A DNA stretch of 9,859 nucleotides, from contig JALURJ010000226.1 of assembly GCA_027016915.1 (NCBI GenBank), positions 1 to 9,859 on the forward strand. Direction: 5' to 3'. Origin of the DNA: Desulfurococcales archaeon (GTDB lineage: Archaea; Thermoproteota; Thermoprotei_A; Sulfolobales; WAQK01). This document shows, piece by piece, positions 1 through 7,901 of the stretch. Both the position numbers and the translations under genes were made by a program. Each line of letters begins with the position of its first letter. Positions within the stretch are counted from its first letter, which is position 1. The notes below the pieces were generated by a model, which had not been told where the DNA came from, made no database searches, and worked only from the letters and a program-made list of their open reading frames with translations.

Positions 1-1
1 G

Positions 2-2446
2 CCGGAGAAGGTCAGGTACACGGTTTTCGTAGGTGTGCCCAAGTTCACCGTGAATCTGGAAGCCGCGGTGGCGAGCCCTCTAAGGCTTCTGCAGCTACTT
101 TTCTACCTTAGTAGCCAGGGTGACGAAGAGGCGTCCAAGTTCTTTTCAAGGCTAGCCAAGATCGTTGAGAGGCTGAGCTACGGCGAACTCATGGTTCTAA
201 GAATAGCGCTTAACAGCGGCGAGGAGCTCGAAGGCTTTCTAGGCGAGGTGGCCAGGCTTGTACGAGAAGCCGGGACGTACGCCTACGACAGGATGGTCGA
301 GATCCTCGGCAGTAAAAGCGTGGTCAATCTCGGCAGCGCGATTCTCAGGGTGAAGAACGGTAAACCCGTACTGGAGATCCCCGATGCCTTCACTTTCATA
401 CAGGCCAGTGGAAGGGCCAGTAGGCTCTATAAGGGCAGGATGACCTACGGCCTGGCCGTCATCCTCTACGAGAATAAGGTGCTACTAGAACTTCTCGCTA
501 AGAGGCTGTCCTTCTACATCGACGGGTTCAGGATCGAGAAGTACGAGGACCTGGATCTCGACGCCGTTAAGGCGCAGATAGAGGAGACGAGGAAGGGTGG
601 CGAGGACGAACAGGTTAAGGTGAGGAGCGCTCTGCTCGTAGTGGAATCGCCCACCAAGGCTAGAACCATCGCAGGGTTCTTCGGCAGACCCTCCCGCAGG
701 AGGATGGGCCAGATAACAGTGTACGAGGTTCCCTTCACCAACCCTGAAACGGGAGAGACGGTGCTACTCTCGATAGTGGCGTCTCGCGGCCACGTATTCG
801 ACCTAGTATCAACAGAGGGGATCCACGGCGTTCTACTCGATGGCGGGGACTACGTCCCGGTCTACGCCGCCATAAAGAGGTGCATGAAATGTGGACACCA
901 GTTCACAGAGGCCGAAACCCTGTGCCCCAGATGCAGCAGCCCATTAATCAAGGATCAAGGCGCCACCATAAACGCTATGAGAAGGCTTGCCATGGAGGTT
1001 GACGAGGTTCTCATAGGGACGGACCCCGACACCGAGGGCGAGAAGATAGCTTGGGACATATTTCTGGCCCTGAAACCCTACAACCCTAGAATAGGGAGAG
1101 TTGAGTTCCACGAGGTTACCAGGAGAGCGGTCACCGAGGCCATCTACAGCCCCAGGCCTCTAGACGAAAAACTCGTGGAGGCCCAGATAGTTAGGAGGAT
1201 TACCGACAGGTGGATAGGCTTCGAGCTCAGCCGCCTCCTCTGGAGAACCTATGAGAAACACTGGCTGGGCGCCGGCAGGGTTCAGACCCCCGTGTTAGGC
1301 TGGATCATATCAAGGTTCAGGGAGTGGAAGGATAAGCAGGGCTATATTGTTAGACTTAGGCTCGAACCCGGGTATAGGCTTAGGCTCTTCTACAGGGATA
1401 AAGGTCTGGCCGAAAGGGTTCTGGAGGCTGCGTTGGAAAGGGGTGTCAGGATAGAAAAAATACTGTATGAGTCCAGGAGGGTGCCGCCCCTACCGCCCTT
1501 CACGACCGACGCACTGCTATACGAGGCATCCAACAGGTACGGCTACTCGGCAGTGAAAACCATGAGGATAGCCCAAGAACTGTTCGAGAGCGGCCTAATA
1601 ACCTACCATAGAACCGACTCGACCTACATCTCGCCCACGGGCAGGGAGATAGCCAAGAACTACATCTACAACACCCTTGGCAAGCCGGAGCTACACGTAG
1701 CCAGGTCCTGGGGCTCCCAGGGAACCCATGAGGCGATCAGGCCCACCAGACCCCTCGACGCTGAGAATGTGGAGAGGCTGGTTCTCGAAGGCTCCCTGAG
1801 GATCCCCATCAAACTGACCCATGCGCATTACAAGGTTTACGACCTCATCTTCAGACGCTTCATAGCGAGCCAGATGTCGGAGGCCACGATAATGTATGCA
1901 AGACTAGTGCTCAGCGTGGGAGAGGACAGCGTTGAGGTCGAGGTGCCGGTCCAGGTTGTGAAGGAGGGTCATACTCTAGTGATGCCGCCCCAGCTGCAGG
2001 CGTGGGTGCTGGAGAGGAAGGAGGGCGATGCCCTCGCTGTAGTCGAGCACGTGCTGGCCAGAGGCTCCCAAATTAGGCTATACATGCATGGAGACATTGT
2101 TAAGATAATGAAGGAGAGAAGACTTGGGAGGCCCAGCACCTATGCGAAGATACTTTCATCGATAAGGAAGCACGGCTATGTTATAGAGTCGAAGAAAAGG
2201 AAATACCTTGTTCCGACCAGCCTGGGGATGGAGGTTTACTCCTTCCTCTCGACCAATATGCCTGAACTCGTTTCAGAGGAAACCACGAGGAGGCTGGAGG
2301 AACAGATGGATAAGGTTAGTAAGGGTGTGGCCGATTATCAGGAGCTCCTGAAGGAGCTGCTAGCGACGATAGAGGGGCTGCTGGCACCTATAACCGAGAA
2401 GCTGGGCGTGGCTCAGGAGACAGACCTTAGGGAGGACGCCAACTAG
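2..2446 (+). CDS. rgy: Reverse gyrase, 5'-truncated by window edge (helicase motif VI plus whole topoisomerase IA module)
   Basis: Reverse gyrase couples a helicase-like ATPase to a type IA topoisomerase and introduces positive supercoils. The frame is open to the left edge, so the GTG at 35 is an internal valine codon, not the start; most of the helicase module lies outside. Residues are numbered from that codon. Visible in order: helicase motif VI with QASGR at 123-127; the Toprim start with catalytic Glu204 in VVESPTKA; a zinc finger inserted in Toprim (Cys283, Cys286, Cys297, Cys300); the acidic Toprim motif DPDTEGE at 330-336; the nucleophilic tyrosine Tyr524 in TYHRTDS; the HEAIRPT motif of topoisomerase IA; and a charged C-terminus ending in TAG. 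All catalytic residues are present. The visible ~815 residues fit a protein of usual length (over 1000). Crenarchaea often carry two paralogues (TopR1, TopR2); I cannot tell which this is. It ends 5 bases from the stop of the convergent alba2. Confidence 0.97.
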   Translation, partial: PEKVRYTVFVGVPKFTVNLEAAVASPLRLLQLLFYLSSQGDEEASKFFSRLAKIVERLSYGELMVLRIALNSGEELEGFLGEVARLVREAGTYAYDRMVEILGSKSVVNLGSAILRVKNGKPVLEIPDAFTFIQASGRASRLYKGRMTYGLAVILYENKVLLELLAKRLSFYIDGFRIEKYEDLDLDAVKAQIEETRKGGEDEQVKVRSALLVVESPTKARTIAGFFGRPSRRRMGQITVYEVPFTNPETGETVLLSIVASRGHVFDLVSTEGIHGVLLDGGDYVPVYAAIKRCMKCGHQFTEAETLCPRCSSPLIKDQGATINAMRRLAMEVDEVLIGTDPDTEGEKIAWDIFLALKPYNPRIGRVEFHEVTRRAVTEAIYSPRPLDEKLVEAQIVRRITDRWIGFELSRLLWRTYEKHWLGAGRVQTPVLGWIISRFREWKDKQGYIVRLRLEPGYRLRLFYRDKGLAERVLEAALERGVRIEKILYESRRVPPLPPFTTDALLYEASNRYGYSAVKTMRIAQELFESGLITYHRTDSTYISPTGREIAKNYIYNTLGKPELHVARSWGSQGTHEAIRPTRPLDAENVERLVLEGSLRIPIKLTHAHYKVYDLIFRRFIASQMSEATIMYARLVLSVGEDSVEVEVPVQVVKEGHTLVMPPQLQAWVLERKEGDALAVVEHVLARGSQIRLYMHGDIVKIMKERRLGRPSTYAKILSSIRKHGYVIESKKRKYLVPTSLGMEVYSFLSTNMPELVSEETTRRLEEQMDKVSKGVADYQELLKELLATIEGLLAPITEKLGVAQETDLREDAN

Positions 2447-2451
2447 TAGTG

Positions 2452-2724
2452 CTAGATCAGCCTTTTAAGCGTTATTTTTATAAAAGAGGTTCTGCCGCCG
2501 CTGCCCTGCTCGCTGCCTATCTCCACGCTGCTAAGCTCTATGGCGTCGCCGAGCCTGTTCTTAAGCGCGTTGTAGACGTCGACGGCTCTGCTGATGTTGG
2601 GCCCTCTACCCTTCAGTATTATGTACTCGGCACCCTGGTTGAACAGCACTATTGCCGCCAACACGTAGTTGTCTATAGGTTTGGAACCAACTATTACGGT
2701 GTTCAGCTGCTCGGCCACAGGCAT
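2452..2724 (-). CDS. albA: Alba family DNA/RNA-binding chromatin protein, Alba2 (Sso10b2) type
   Basis: Alba proteins are ~10 kDa dimers that coat DNA and also bind RNA in most archaea. The 90-residue product covers the whole fold: VIVGSKPIDNYV near residues 10-21 (first strand and DNA-facing lysine loop), an AAIVLFNQG helix, EYIILKGRGPNISRAVDVYN in the middle, and a hairpin arm rich in Gly/Ser/Arg near residues 70-78. From memory, the stretch AVDVYNALKNRLGD and the ending ITLKRLI resemble Sulfolobus Sso10b2 more than the canonical Alba1, so I read it as the second paralogue. Lys16 of Sso10b, the Sir2/Pat target, corresponds to Ser14 here, while Lys17 is kept as Lys15. The ATG start is supported by GGGAGGAGA immediately upstream and a TATA box ~31 bases before it. 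It is convergent with reverse gyrase. Confidence 0.95.
   Translation of the reverse strand: MPVAEQLNTVIVGSKPIDNYVLAAIVLFNQGAEYIILKGRGPNISRAVDVYNALKNRLGDAIELSSVEIGSEQGSGGRTSFIKITLKRLI
2475..2479 (+). terminator. Candidate T-tract terminator for reverse gyrase
   Basis: A TTTTT run lies about 30 bases past the reverse gyrase stop, flanked by the inverted repeat CTTTTA (2462-2467) and TAAAAG (2481-2486). Archaeal RNA polymerase often stops at oligo-T. The site falls inside the 3' coding end of alba2, so the two transcripts would overlap antisense. It may simply reflect codons of alba2. Confidence 0.3.
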
Positions 2725-2754
2725 TCTCCTCCCACAGAGTCTAGCTTTACTCCT

Positions 2755-2764
2755 GATATATAAG
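2755..2764 (-). promoter_or_regulatory. TATA box of alba2
   Basis: Read on the minus strand this is CTTATATATC, a good archaeal TATA element. Its centre is ~35 bases before the ATG, which predicts transcription starting ~9 bases before the start codon, just upstream of the Shine-Dalgarno-like GGGAGGAGA. It sits in the 51-base gap after the membrane protein gene, so alba2 can be transcribed independently. Confidence 0.7.
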
Positions 2765-2775
2765 TAGTGCCTAGG

Positions 2776-4101
2776 TCATGTGACACCCAGTATTAGCAGG
2801 AGTGCTACAACTAGTGGCGGTATCGCTACATACACGCACCATTTAGCCACCTCTACAACCATCTTCTGCTCTATGCCCACCGATTTAAGGTAGAGCGGCT
2901 TGTTGAGAACCGCCGCCATGGTGGCTATGAGGACACCTGCACTGAGTGTGTGGAGTTCCGAACCGGAGGCTACCGTGAATAGGGAGAGTATGGTGGCTCC
3001 CGCGTTAACGAAACCCCCTATCAGGCTCACAGGGATTATGCTGGTCGAACCCATAACGGACTCCAAGGCCCAGGCCAGGAGTATTAGGGATAGGTAGGCC
3101 AGCACGGCGCGCAGGGCGGCATCAAAGTTCAGCGGGCTGGTTATCCTGGCCTCGGTCCTGGCTGGTCCCGTCTCCCGGTACACGGTGAATAGCAGGAAAC
3201 CCGCTAGGCCGGGTATCAGCAGGCCCGGCGCAACGTATACGAGAACACGCGACACCGTGTCTTCCCCTAGGAACACGTAGGCCGCTACCGTGGCTAAGAC
3301 AAGGTTCCGGAGCACCATAGCGGTGTTAACTAATATTGTTGCAACAGTTATGTTTCTCTTGCTGAGCTTGGCTTCGCCCTTGGAGGAGTATATCTCAGCC
3401 AGGTTTATCAGAGTGGCCTCACTGTTGACAAGCCCGCCCAGCAGGGCCACATACCTTAAACCCTCGGCTCCCTTGATCTTCACCGCAACGTAGCTGCCGA
3501 ACGAGATGGTAAGCACTATGGTGAAGAAAACGTAGAGGCCCCAGAGGCTTATGCCGCCCACGCTCACGTTGCTGGCATAAACCAGGGGGCCCAGGATGAA
3601 GAATATCAGGCCCAGCTCCAGTGCTGAGAGGAGTTCATTGTAGGAGATCCCGCCTATTAAGTGCTCTAGGGGGAACTTGGCGGCCAGGAGCAACGCCGTG
3701 AGAATGGAGACGGCCACTGCTTCAAGCAGCTTTCCGAGGCCAGCCACGTATCCTAGGATAAAACTGATAGTCATCACTATGTAGGTGGTTATGCCGCCCA
3801 CCTTGAGAATTATGGTCCTATAGACTATGTATGAGACAAGGAGCGCTATGAAGACCACTATGAAGACCAGGGAGAACAGCGGCGAAGCCCCCTCCACAGA
3901 GCTAAGATATGCTGAGAGGCTACCGAAGAGGCCGAGCAGGCTGAAGCTCCTTATGCCGGGGAGTTCCTTGGCACCAGCCTCGCTAACCTTGGCACGCTCC
4001 CTCTCTATGCCTATGAGGGCGCCTGCAACCATGCCTATAAGTATGCGTAGGACGAAATCCGCCGCTTCGGCGTACTCGAAGACCGCGCCGGTGCCACCCA
4101 T
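2776..4101 (-). CDS. MgtC/SapB-DUF4010 membrane protein
   Basis: A 441-residue integral membrane protein. Residues ~15-145 match the MgtC/SapB N-terminal domain, with RILIGMVAGALIGIERER (19-36) and GIRSFSLLGLFGS (49-61), the conserved glycine/arginine motifs of that family. The remainder matches DUF4010 and contains two related segments, GGLVNSEAT (222-230) and GGFVNAGAT (362-370), each followed by a hydrophobic helix. I count about 13 hydrophobic segments and no signal peptide. MgtC relatives act in magnesium stress or modulate membrane ATPases in bacteria; no substrate is established for this longer archaeal form, so a role in ion homeostasis or transport is inference. The ATG start has GGAGGTG seven bases upstream (4109-4115); another ATG four bases upstream is out of frame. 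It follows the unknown gene after 33 bases on the same strand, so co-transcription is likely. Confidence 0.88.
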   Translation of the reverse strand: MGGTGAVFEYAEAADFVLRILIGMVAGALIGIERERAKVSEAGAKELPGIRSFSLLGLFGSLSAYLSSVEGASPLFSLVFIVVFIALLVSYIVYRTIILKVGGITTYIVMTISFILGYVAGLGKLLEAVAVSILTALLLAAKFPLEHLIGGISYNELLSALELGLIFFILGPLVYASNVSVGGISLWGLYVFFTIVLTISFGSYVAVKIKGAEGLRYVALLGGLVNSEATLINLAEIYSSKGEAKLSKRNITVATILVNTAMVLRNLVLATVAAYVFLGEDTVSRVLVYVAPGLLIPGLAGFLLFTVYRETGPARTEARITSPLNFDAALRAVLAYLSLILLAWALESVMGSTSIIPVSLIGGFVNAGATILSLFTVASGSELHTLSAGVLIATMAAVLNKPLYLKSVGIEQKMVVEVAKWCVYVAIPPLVVALLLILGVT

Positions 4102-4134
4102 GCATCGCCACCTCCAGGGGTTCAGCCGGGATTC

Positions 4135-4725
4135 CTAGTCGTCATCCCCGGCGGGTCGGGGGATAGGGTTCGCATCACGATCCAGGGCTTCCAGTATCTC
4201 GACTATGTCACTATACACTCTCATTAATCTTAGCCTCACCTGCTCGAGAAAAGCCTGGTTTCGGAGGGTTTCCAGGCTGTGCATACACAGTGAGGGGGGA
4301 ACCTCGTAGGGAGACATGTAGGCAGCAAGTGTTCTTTTACAGTACTTGCCCAGGAGCTTGCCTGCCTTAATTTCGCCCAGGAAGGAGAACCCTTCTGCAG
4401 GCTTGAAGATAAGGATTCTGCCCCTATAGGGCTCGACGATATAACCCCTTGACCGCAAAGCTCGTGCAGCCTGTCTGAAAGAAAAGTGCCTCAGCCGCTT
4501 ACCCAGCTTGAACTCGACGCTTCCAGCGGAGAACCAATCCAGGTACTCTGCTATTCTGGCGGCGTGTTCGAACGGGGTTTTGAACAGAACCCTCCTAGAC
4601 TCCTCGTCCACGTCGATGAGTTTGCAGCCGGCCTCTCCAAGGACACGTACTATCCTGACCAGAAGCCTGTCAGGCGATACCGTGGCGACAACCTCGATGT
4701 ATGTTTCCCACGAGGCTTTAGCCAT
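4135..4725 (-). CDS. Unrecognised protein of ~196 residues
   Basis: I do not recognise this family. The product starts MAKASWETYIEVVA, has an alternating hydrophobic/charged N-terminal part (~1-75) that reads as mixed alpha/beta, a strongly basic stretch GKRLRHFSFRQAARALRSRG (about residues 75-94) that could be a nucleic-acid-facing helix, a second strand-rich part, and a C-terminal helix from ~150 ending in an acidic GDDD tail. There are three cysteines, not in a metal-binding pattern, and no membrane segment. I prefer ATG at 4725, eight bases after GAGGG; a GTG at 4734 would add three residues but lies almost against that site. Codon use resembles the neighbours (AGG arginines, many GCC/CTC), and no equally long alternative frame makes sense, so I take it as real. 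It precedes the MgtC-like gene by 33 bases and may share its transcript. Confidence 0.75.
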   Translation of the reverse strand: MAKASWETYIEVVATVSPDRLLVRIVRVLGEAGCKLIDVDEESRRVLFKTPFEHAARIAEYLDWFSAGSVEFKLGKRLRHFSFRQAARALRSRGYIVEPYRGRILIFKPAEGFSFLGEIKAGKLLGKYCKRTLAAYMSPYEVPPSLCMHSLETLRNQAFLEQVRLRLMRVYSDIVEILEALDRDANPIPRPAGDDD

Positions 4726-4734
4726 CGCCTGCAC

Positions 4735-4919
4735 CCTCGGTCAGTCGGGGATAACTCTCACATCCACCCCGCCTTCGATTTACCTCGATCACATCATCCC
4801 GCCTCGAGGTGCCTCGGAAACACGGACCCTCCTCACCCATCGGTCCGTGGCTTCTCCTCATCGACACTTCTAGGAGCTCTGGGCAGATCTAGTTTATCCC
4901 GCCTCCTAATTACATTTGT
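4735..4919 (-). other. Intergenic region with a perfect 8-bp inverted repeat
   Basis: These 185 bases separate the helicase stop from the unknown gene, both on the minus strand. The clearest structure is CACGGACC (4821-4828) with GGTCCGTG (4842-4849), an 8-bp perfect stem around a 13-base loop, with no T-tract following on either strand. A TATA-like GATAAAC reads on the minus strand near 4888-4894, and GAGGTAAAT near 4776-4786, but neither is convincingly spaced for a start at 4725. I see no tRNA or supported small gene here. The gap argues that the downstream genes have their own promoter rather than depending on helicase readthrough. Confidence 0.45.
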
Positions 4920-7763
4920 CTAGCCGTACTCCTTCAGCCTCTGAATATAGGCTACACCGTTTAAAGCTATGTAGGGCAGAACTTTCCGCGGCACATGGTA
5001 GTATTTGGGCGCCAAGCTTTTCAGCAGGTTGTCGGCGAGGGGCATGACCTTAACCTCGTAGGTCTCGTCGTAGGGCACCTTCCTGGCGAATTTCTCAACA
5101 TCGTTCAGTATGTCTCTAGGAGTGAATAGTATAGTGTAGTAGGACTCGCCGCTGAGGGGCTTAAGCATCAGGACAAAGGCCTCATTAACGTCCTCAGGGC
5201 TAAAGGACTCGGCAAACTCCTCGTAGCTGACAATGGTTTCCACGTCCTTGACTAGGGCCCATCTCCACTCGTTGAACGAGACGTCTATGAACTGGAAAAC
5301 TCTGGCAGGAGACCCTGGCTTGCGGAGCTCCTTAAGTTTGCTCTCCACAGTCCTAGGAGGCAGCTCGACTATCTCCGCCAACTCGTCAACGGTGTAAGCC
5401 ATGCCCTCAAGGTTCTTCACTATGAGCAGTGTGGCATCCCTGAACCAGGGCCTAACGCTCGGCATTCTCCTCAGCGCCAGTGAGAACGGTGAAGGGGGTC
5501 CTGCCAGCCTCTCGACTACCTCTATCTCACCCCTCCTAAGCTTCTCCACAAACTCGCGTGCACCTTCCACGTCGAAGTAGCTGGCTATTGTCTGCCTTAC
5601 AGCCTCATCGATCAGCAACTTGTCCCTCTCGATGTCTGGCTTGCCTATCTTGCCGAAACTGTACTGGAGTTCCTTCACCAGTACATGGAGGAGAGGGGAT
5701 CTCCTCGCCGCGCTCACGGCGAGTTCCGGCACCTTTTCGGGGTCTAGGCTTAGTAGCAGTTTAACAGGGTCAGAGCTACGGGTCTTTACGGAGAAGCCGT
5801 AGTAGGAAGCCCTGACGGAGACGTCCGTCGTGTCCTTAGATGATATCATGTGCATCAGGATGTGAGCCAGCGTTTCCGCCACGTTTTGACCCATAAATGA
5901 GATGAAGAAGACCTCGTCATCTATCCTCTCCACGATAAGCCTCCTCGCCGAGGGCAGCGGCACGCCCTTCTTCCTATGGTACTCCACAAGCTCGTACAGC
6001 TTCCTGACCGCTTCTGGCGACACATGCACGTTTCCAGGCACCCAGCCATCCTTACCCTCTAGGACCTCCTCCAAGAGGGATGAGACCTCCTCGGCAAGCA
6101 TCTTACTACGTCTCACGCCCTCGCCGCGCCATAGGGGTACTTCGCTTAACCCTGCCTCGGCTGGCGCTACTTCGATCCTCATGGAGACCTCGTCGATGTC
6201 CACTATTCTCCACGACCTTCCCGACAGTCTTATCACGTCCCCCACACGTAGATGCCTGTAAACGTAGTAGACGTCCAGATCCCCCACGATTTTGTCGCCG
6301 TGTTTCACTGTGAAGCTGTCTCTTTCACTTATCAGAGAGAAGAACTCGGTGAAGCTGCGGGCCATCCATCTCATGTCGGAGTTATCGAAGCGCCATATCT
6401 TGTAGAAGCCTCTTCCAAGCCTAACCCTGTTGTCCGGCAGCCTGACGATGACCTCGTTGCTGGCCAGGTAGTCTATGAGGCTCTCAAGCTCCTCGGGGCT
6501 GAGGTCGTGGTAGTGGTATGTGGACTTGGCGATCCTGTAGATCTCGTCGATGCTGGCCTCCTTCTTCTGGAGGCATATGCCCAGGATCGTGCGGGCCAAC
6601 ACGTCTAGGGGTTTCTCGAGCCTCGGGGGAGGTTCAAGCCGCTTCCTAACGGCAAGGCGTGAAAGGGCTACGGACTCCAGCAGGTCCATCACGCCGATGT
6701 TTATCAGAATGCCCAGGGACTTGCCGTCAACGGTGTGCCCGCTTCTCCCCACCCTTTGCAGCAGGGATGCCACCGTGCCGGGAGGCCTGAAGAGGACCAC
6801 GCTTCTAATCTCACCCACATCGATTCCCAGCTCCAGCGTCTTGGTGCATACTATTGCCTTAAGCTCGCCCTTCTTCAACCGCTCCTCCGCCTTCTCCCGC
6901 ATCTGCCTCGACACGGATGAGTGATGGACAAATATGTCGGAGACACCGATCCGCTCCAGCGATTCATGAAGCCTCTCAGCGGTGAACCTGGAGTTGACGA
7001 AGATGAGGCCGGGCGGCCTTAGAGTCTCCACGACCCGCCGGGCGGCCGCGTTCCAGGAGTCCTGACCGTTCTCTTCTATGTATTCTACCCTTAGCTCCAG
7101 ATCCTTAGCCACGTCCGTTTCAATGATCTTCCACTTTCTACCGGAGGAGCCGAAAAGCATGCGGGCTATGACCTGGGGCTCCTCAATGGTGGCCGAGAGC
7201 CCTATAACCTGGAAGTCGTGGGAAGATAGCCTACGGAGCCTTTCAAGGAGGAGGGAAAGTTGAACCCCTCTCTTGGAGGAAGCCAGCTCGTGGACCTCAT
7301 CAACTATGACCCACCGAACATTCCTATACTTCTCCCTGAACCTAGACGCCCAGTCCAGGTCTATTTCGAGGCTCTCAGGAGTCAGAATTATGATGTGAGG
7401 CGCGTTTCTCAGCCTCCTCGCCTTCTCCGACTGGGGCACGTCGCCATGTTTTCTAGCGGTCCTGATCCCGAGCCTGGATGCCCACCAGTTAATCCTTTCC
7501 GTCAGGTTATTTATCAGAGCCCTGAGCGGTGTGATGTATATCAGGGCCACGGGCTCGGGTTTCTCTTCCACCATTTTGCTAAGTATGGGAAGCAGTGCTG
7601 CCTCCGTCTTCCCGTAGCCTGTGGGCGCTATGAGGAGAACATTGTACCCCCTGGCGATATAGGGTATGGCCTGCCTCTGGGCGTTGGTCAGGTCTTTCCA
7701 TCCTCTCTCGGCCACCAGTATCCGCACCACTGGATGCAGCAGCTTGGCCATCTCGGCTTCCAT
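4920..7763 (-). CDS. lhr: Lhr-type superfamily 2 DEAD/DEAH helicase
   Basis: A large archaeal ATP-dependent helicase, 947 residues, the size expected of archaeal Lhr proteins. Motifs in order: Q29 of the Q-motif-like TNAQRQAIP; Walker A APTGYGKT (46-53); motif Ia TPLRAL (78-83); TPES (128-131); Walker B DEVH (155-158); motif III SAT (190-192); FVNSR (255-259) and TLELGID (309-315) of the second RecA domain; motif VI QRVGRSGH (336-343). After the two RecA domains come the winged-helix and Lhr-core parts; a helix-turn-helix-like stretch TVDELAEIVELPPRTVESKL lies at 792-811. There is no cysteine cluster. Lhr helicases unwind DNA-DNA and RNA-DNA hybrids with 3'-to-5' polarity, and are linked to recombination or replication-coupled repair; archaeal members may also act on RNA. 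I cannot separate the aLhr1 and aLhr2 subfamilies. Start: ATG four bases after GGTGGAG (7768-7774). Confidence 0.95.
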   Translation of the reverse strand: MEAEMAKLLHPVVRILVAERGWKDLTNAQRQAIPYIARGYNVLLIAPTGYGKTEAALLPILSKMVEEKPEPVALIYITPLRALINNLTERINWWASRLGIRTARKHGDVPQSEKARRLRNAPHIIILTPESLEIDLDWASRFREKYRNVRWVIVDEVHELASSKRGVQLSLLLERLRRLSSHDFQVIGLSATIEEPQVIARMLFGSSGRKWKIIETDVAKDLELRVEYIEENGQDSWNAAARRVVETLRPPGLIFVNSRFTAERLHESLERIGVSDIFVHHSSVSRQMREKAEERLKKGELKAIVCTKTLELGIDVGEIRSVVLFRPPGTVASLLQRVGRSGHTVDGKSLGILINIGVMDLLESVALSRLAVRKRLEPPPRLEKPLDVLARTILGICLQKKEASIDEIYRIAKSTYHYHDLSPEELESLIDYLASNEVIVRLPDNRVRLGRGFYKIWRFDNSDMRWMARSFTEFFSLISERDSFTVKHGDKIVGDLDVYYVYRHLRVGDVIRLSGRSWRIVDIDEVSMRIEVAPAEAGLSEVPLWRGEGVRRSKMLAEEVSSLLEEVLEGKDGWVPGNVHVSPEAVRKLYELVEYHRKKGVPLPSARRLIVERIDDEVFFISFMGQNVAETLAHILMHMISSKDTTDVSVRASYYGFSVKTRSSDPVKLLLSLDPEKVPELAVSAARRSPLLHVLVKELQYSFGKIGKPDIERDKLLIDEAVRQTIASYFDVEGAREFVEKLRRGEIEVVERLAGPPSPFSLALRRMPSVRPWFRDATLLIVKNLEGMAYTVDELAEIVELPPRTVESKLKELRKPGSPARVFQFIDVSFNEWRWALVKDVETIVSYEEFAESFSPEDVNEAFVLMLKPLSGESYYTILFTPRDILNDVEKFARKVPYDETYEVKVMPLADNLLKSLAPKYYHVPRKVLPYIALNGVAYIQRLKEYG

Positions 7764-7901
7764 CAGTCTCCACCTGCTTTCCGCAGCTCCACGGCTTATT
7801 GGATCTTGCTTGGGGCTTTCCCTGTAACCAAACGGGTTATTAGAGACAGATACCTTAAAAATGATACGCTCGCACTAAAACCTTTTCGGGGAAGATGCAA
7901 C
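7764..7901. promoter_or_regulatory. Divergent promoter region between lhr and the small zinc-protein gene
   Basis: 138 non-coding bases separate two divergent starts. On the plus strand CTTAAAAA (7854-7861) is a TATA candidate placing a transcription start near 7884, ~18 bases before the GTG at 7902. For lhr the options on the minus strand are CCAATAAG (7795-7802), which would give a leader of ~9 bases, or the TTTTTAAG complement of the plus-strand box, which would give a leader of ~65 bases. The sequence does not decide between them. Confidence 0.5.

Noticed and set aside
35..37. GTG as the start of the reverse gyrase frame
   Set aside because: The frame is open to the left edge and the residues before it (RYTVFVG) continue into VPKF as in reverse gyrases.
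2449..2763. Plus-strand 104-codon frame opposite alba2
   Set aside because: It overlaps alba2 almost fully; only the minus-strand frame shows a recognisable family.
4741..4797. Possible C/D box RNA on the minus strand (ATGATGT at 4797-4791, CTGA at 4744-4741)
   Set aside because: Box C is off consensus, no D' box lies at guide distance, and there is no terminal stem.
4718..4861. Minus-strand frame of 47 codons from ATG at 4861, ending in TAA over the start of the unknown gene
   Set aside because: No ribosome site, arginine/glycine-rich low-information product, and the inverted repeat 4821-4849 falls inside it. Its size fits chance in GC-rich DNA.
7260..7901. Upstream part of the long plus-strand open frame that ends at 8141
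   Set aside because: It is the antisense of the helicase gene; its translation has no domain character, and the real small gene starts at 7902.
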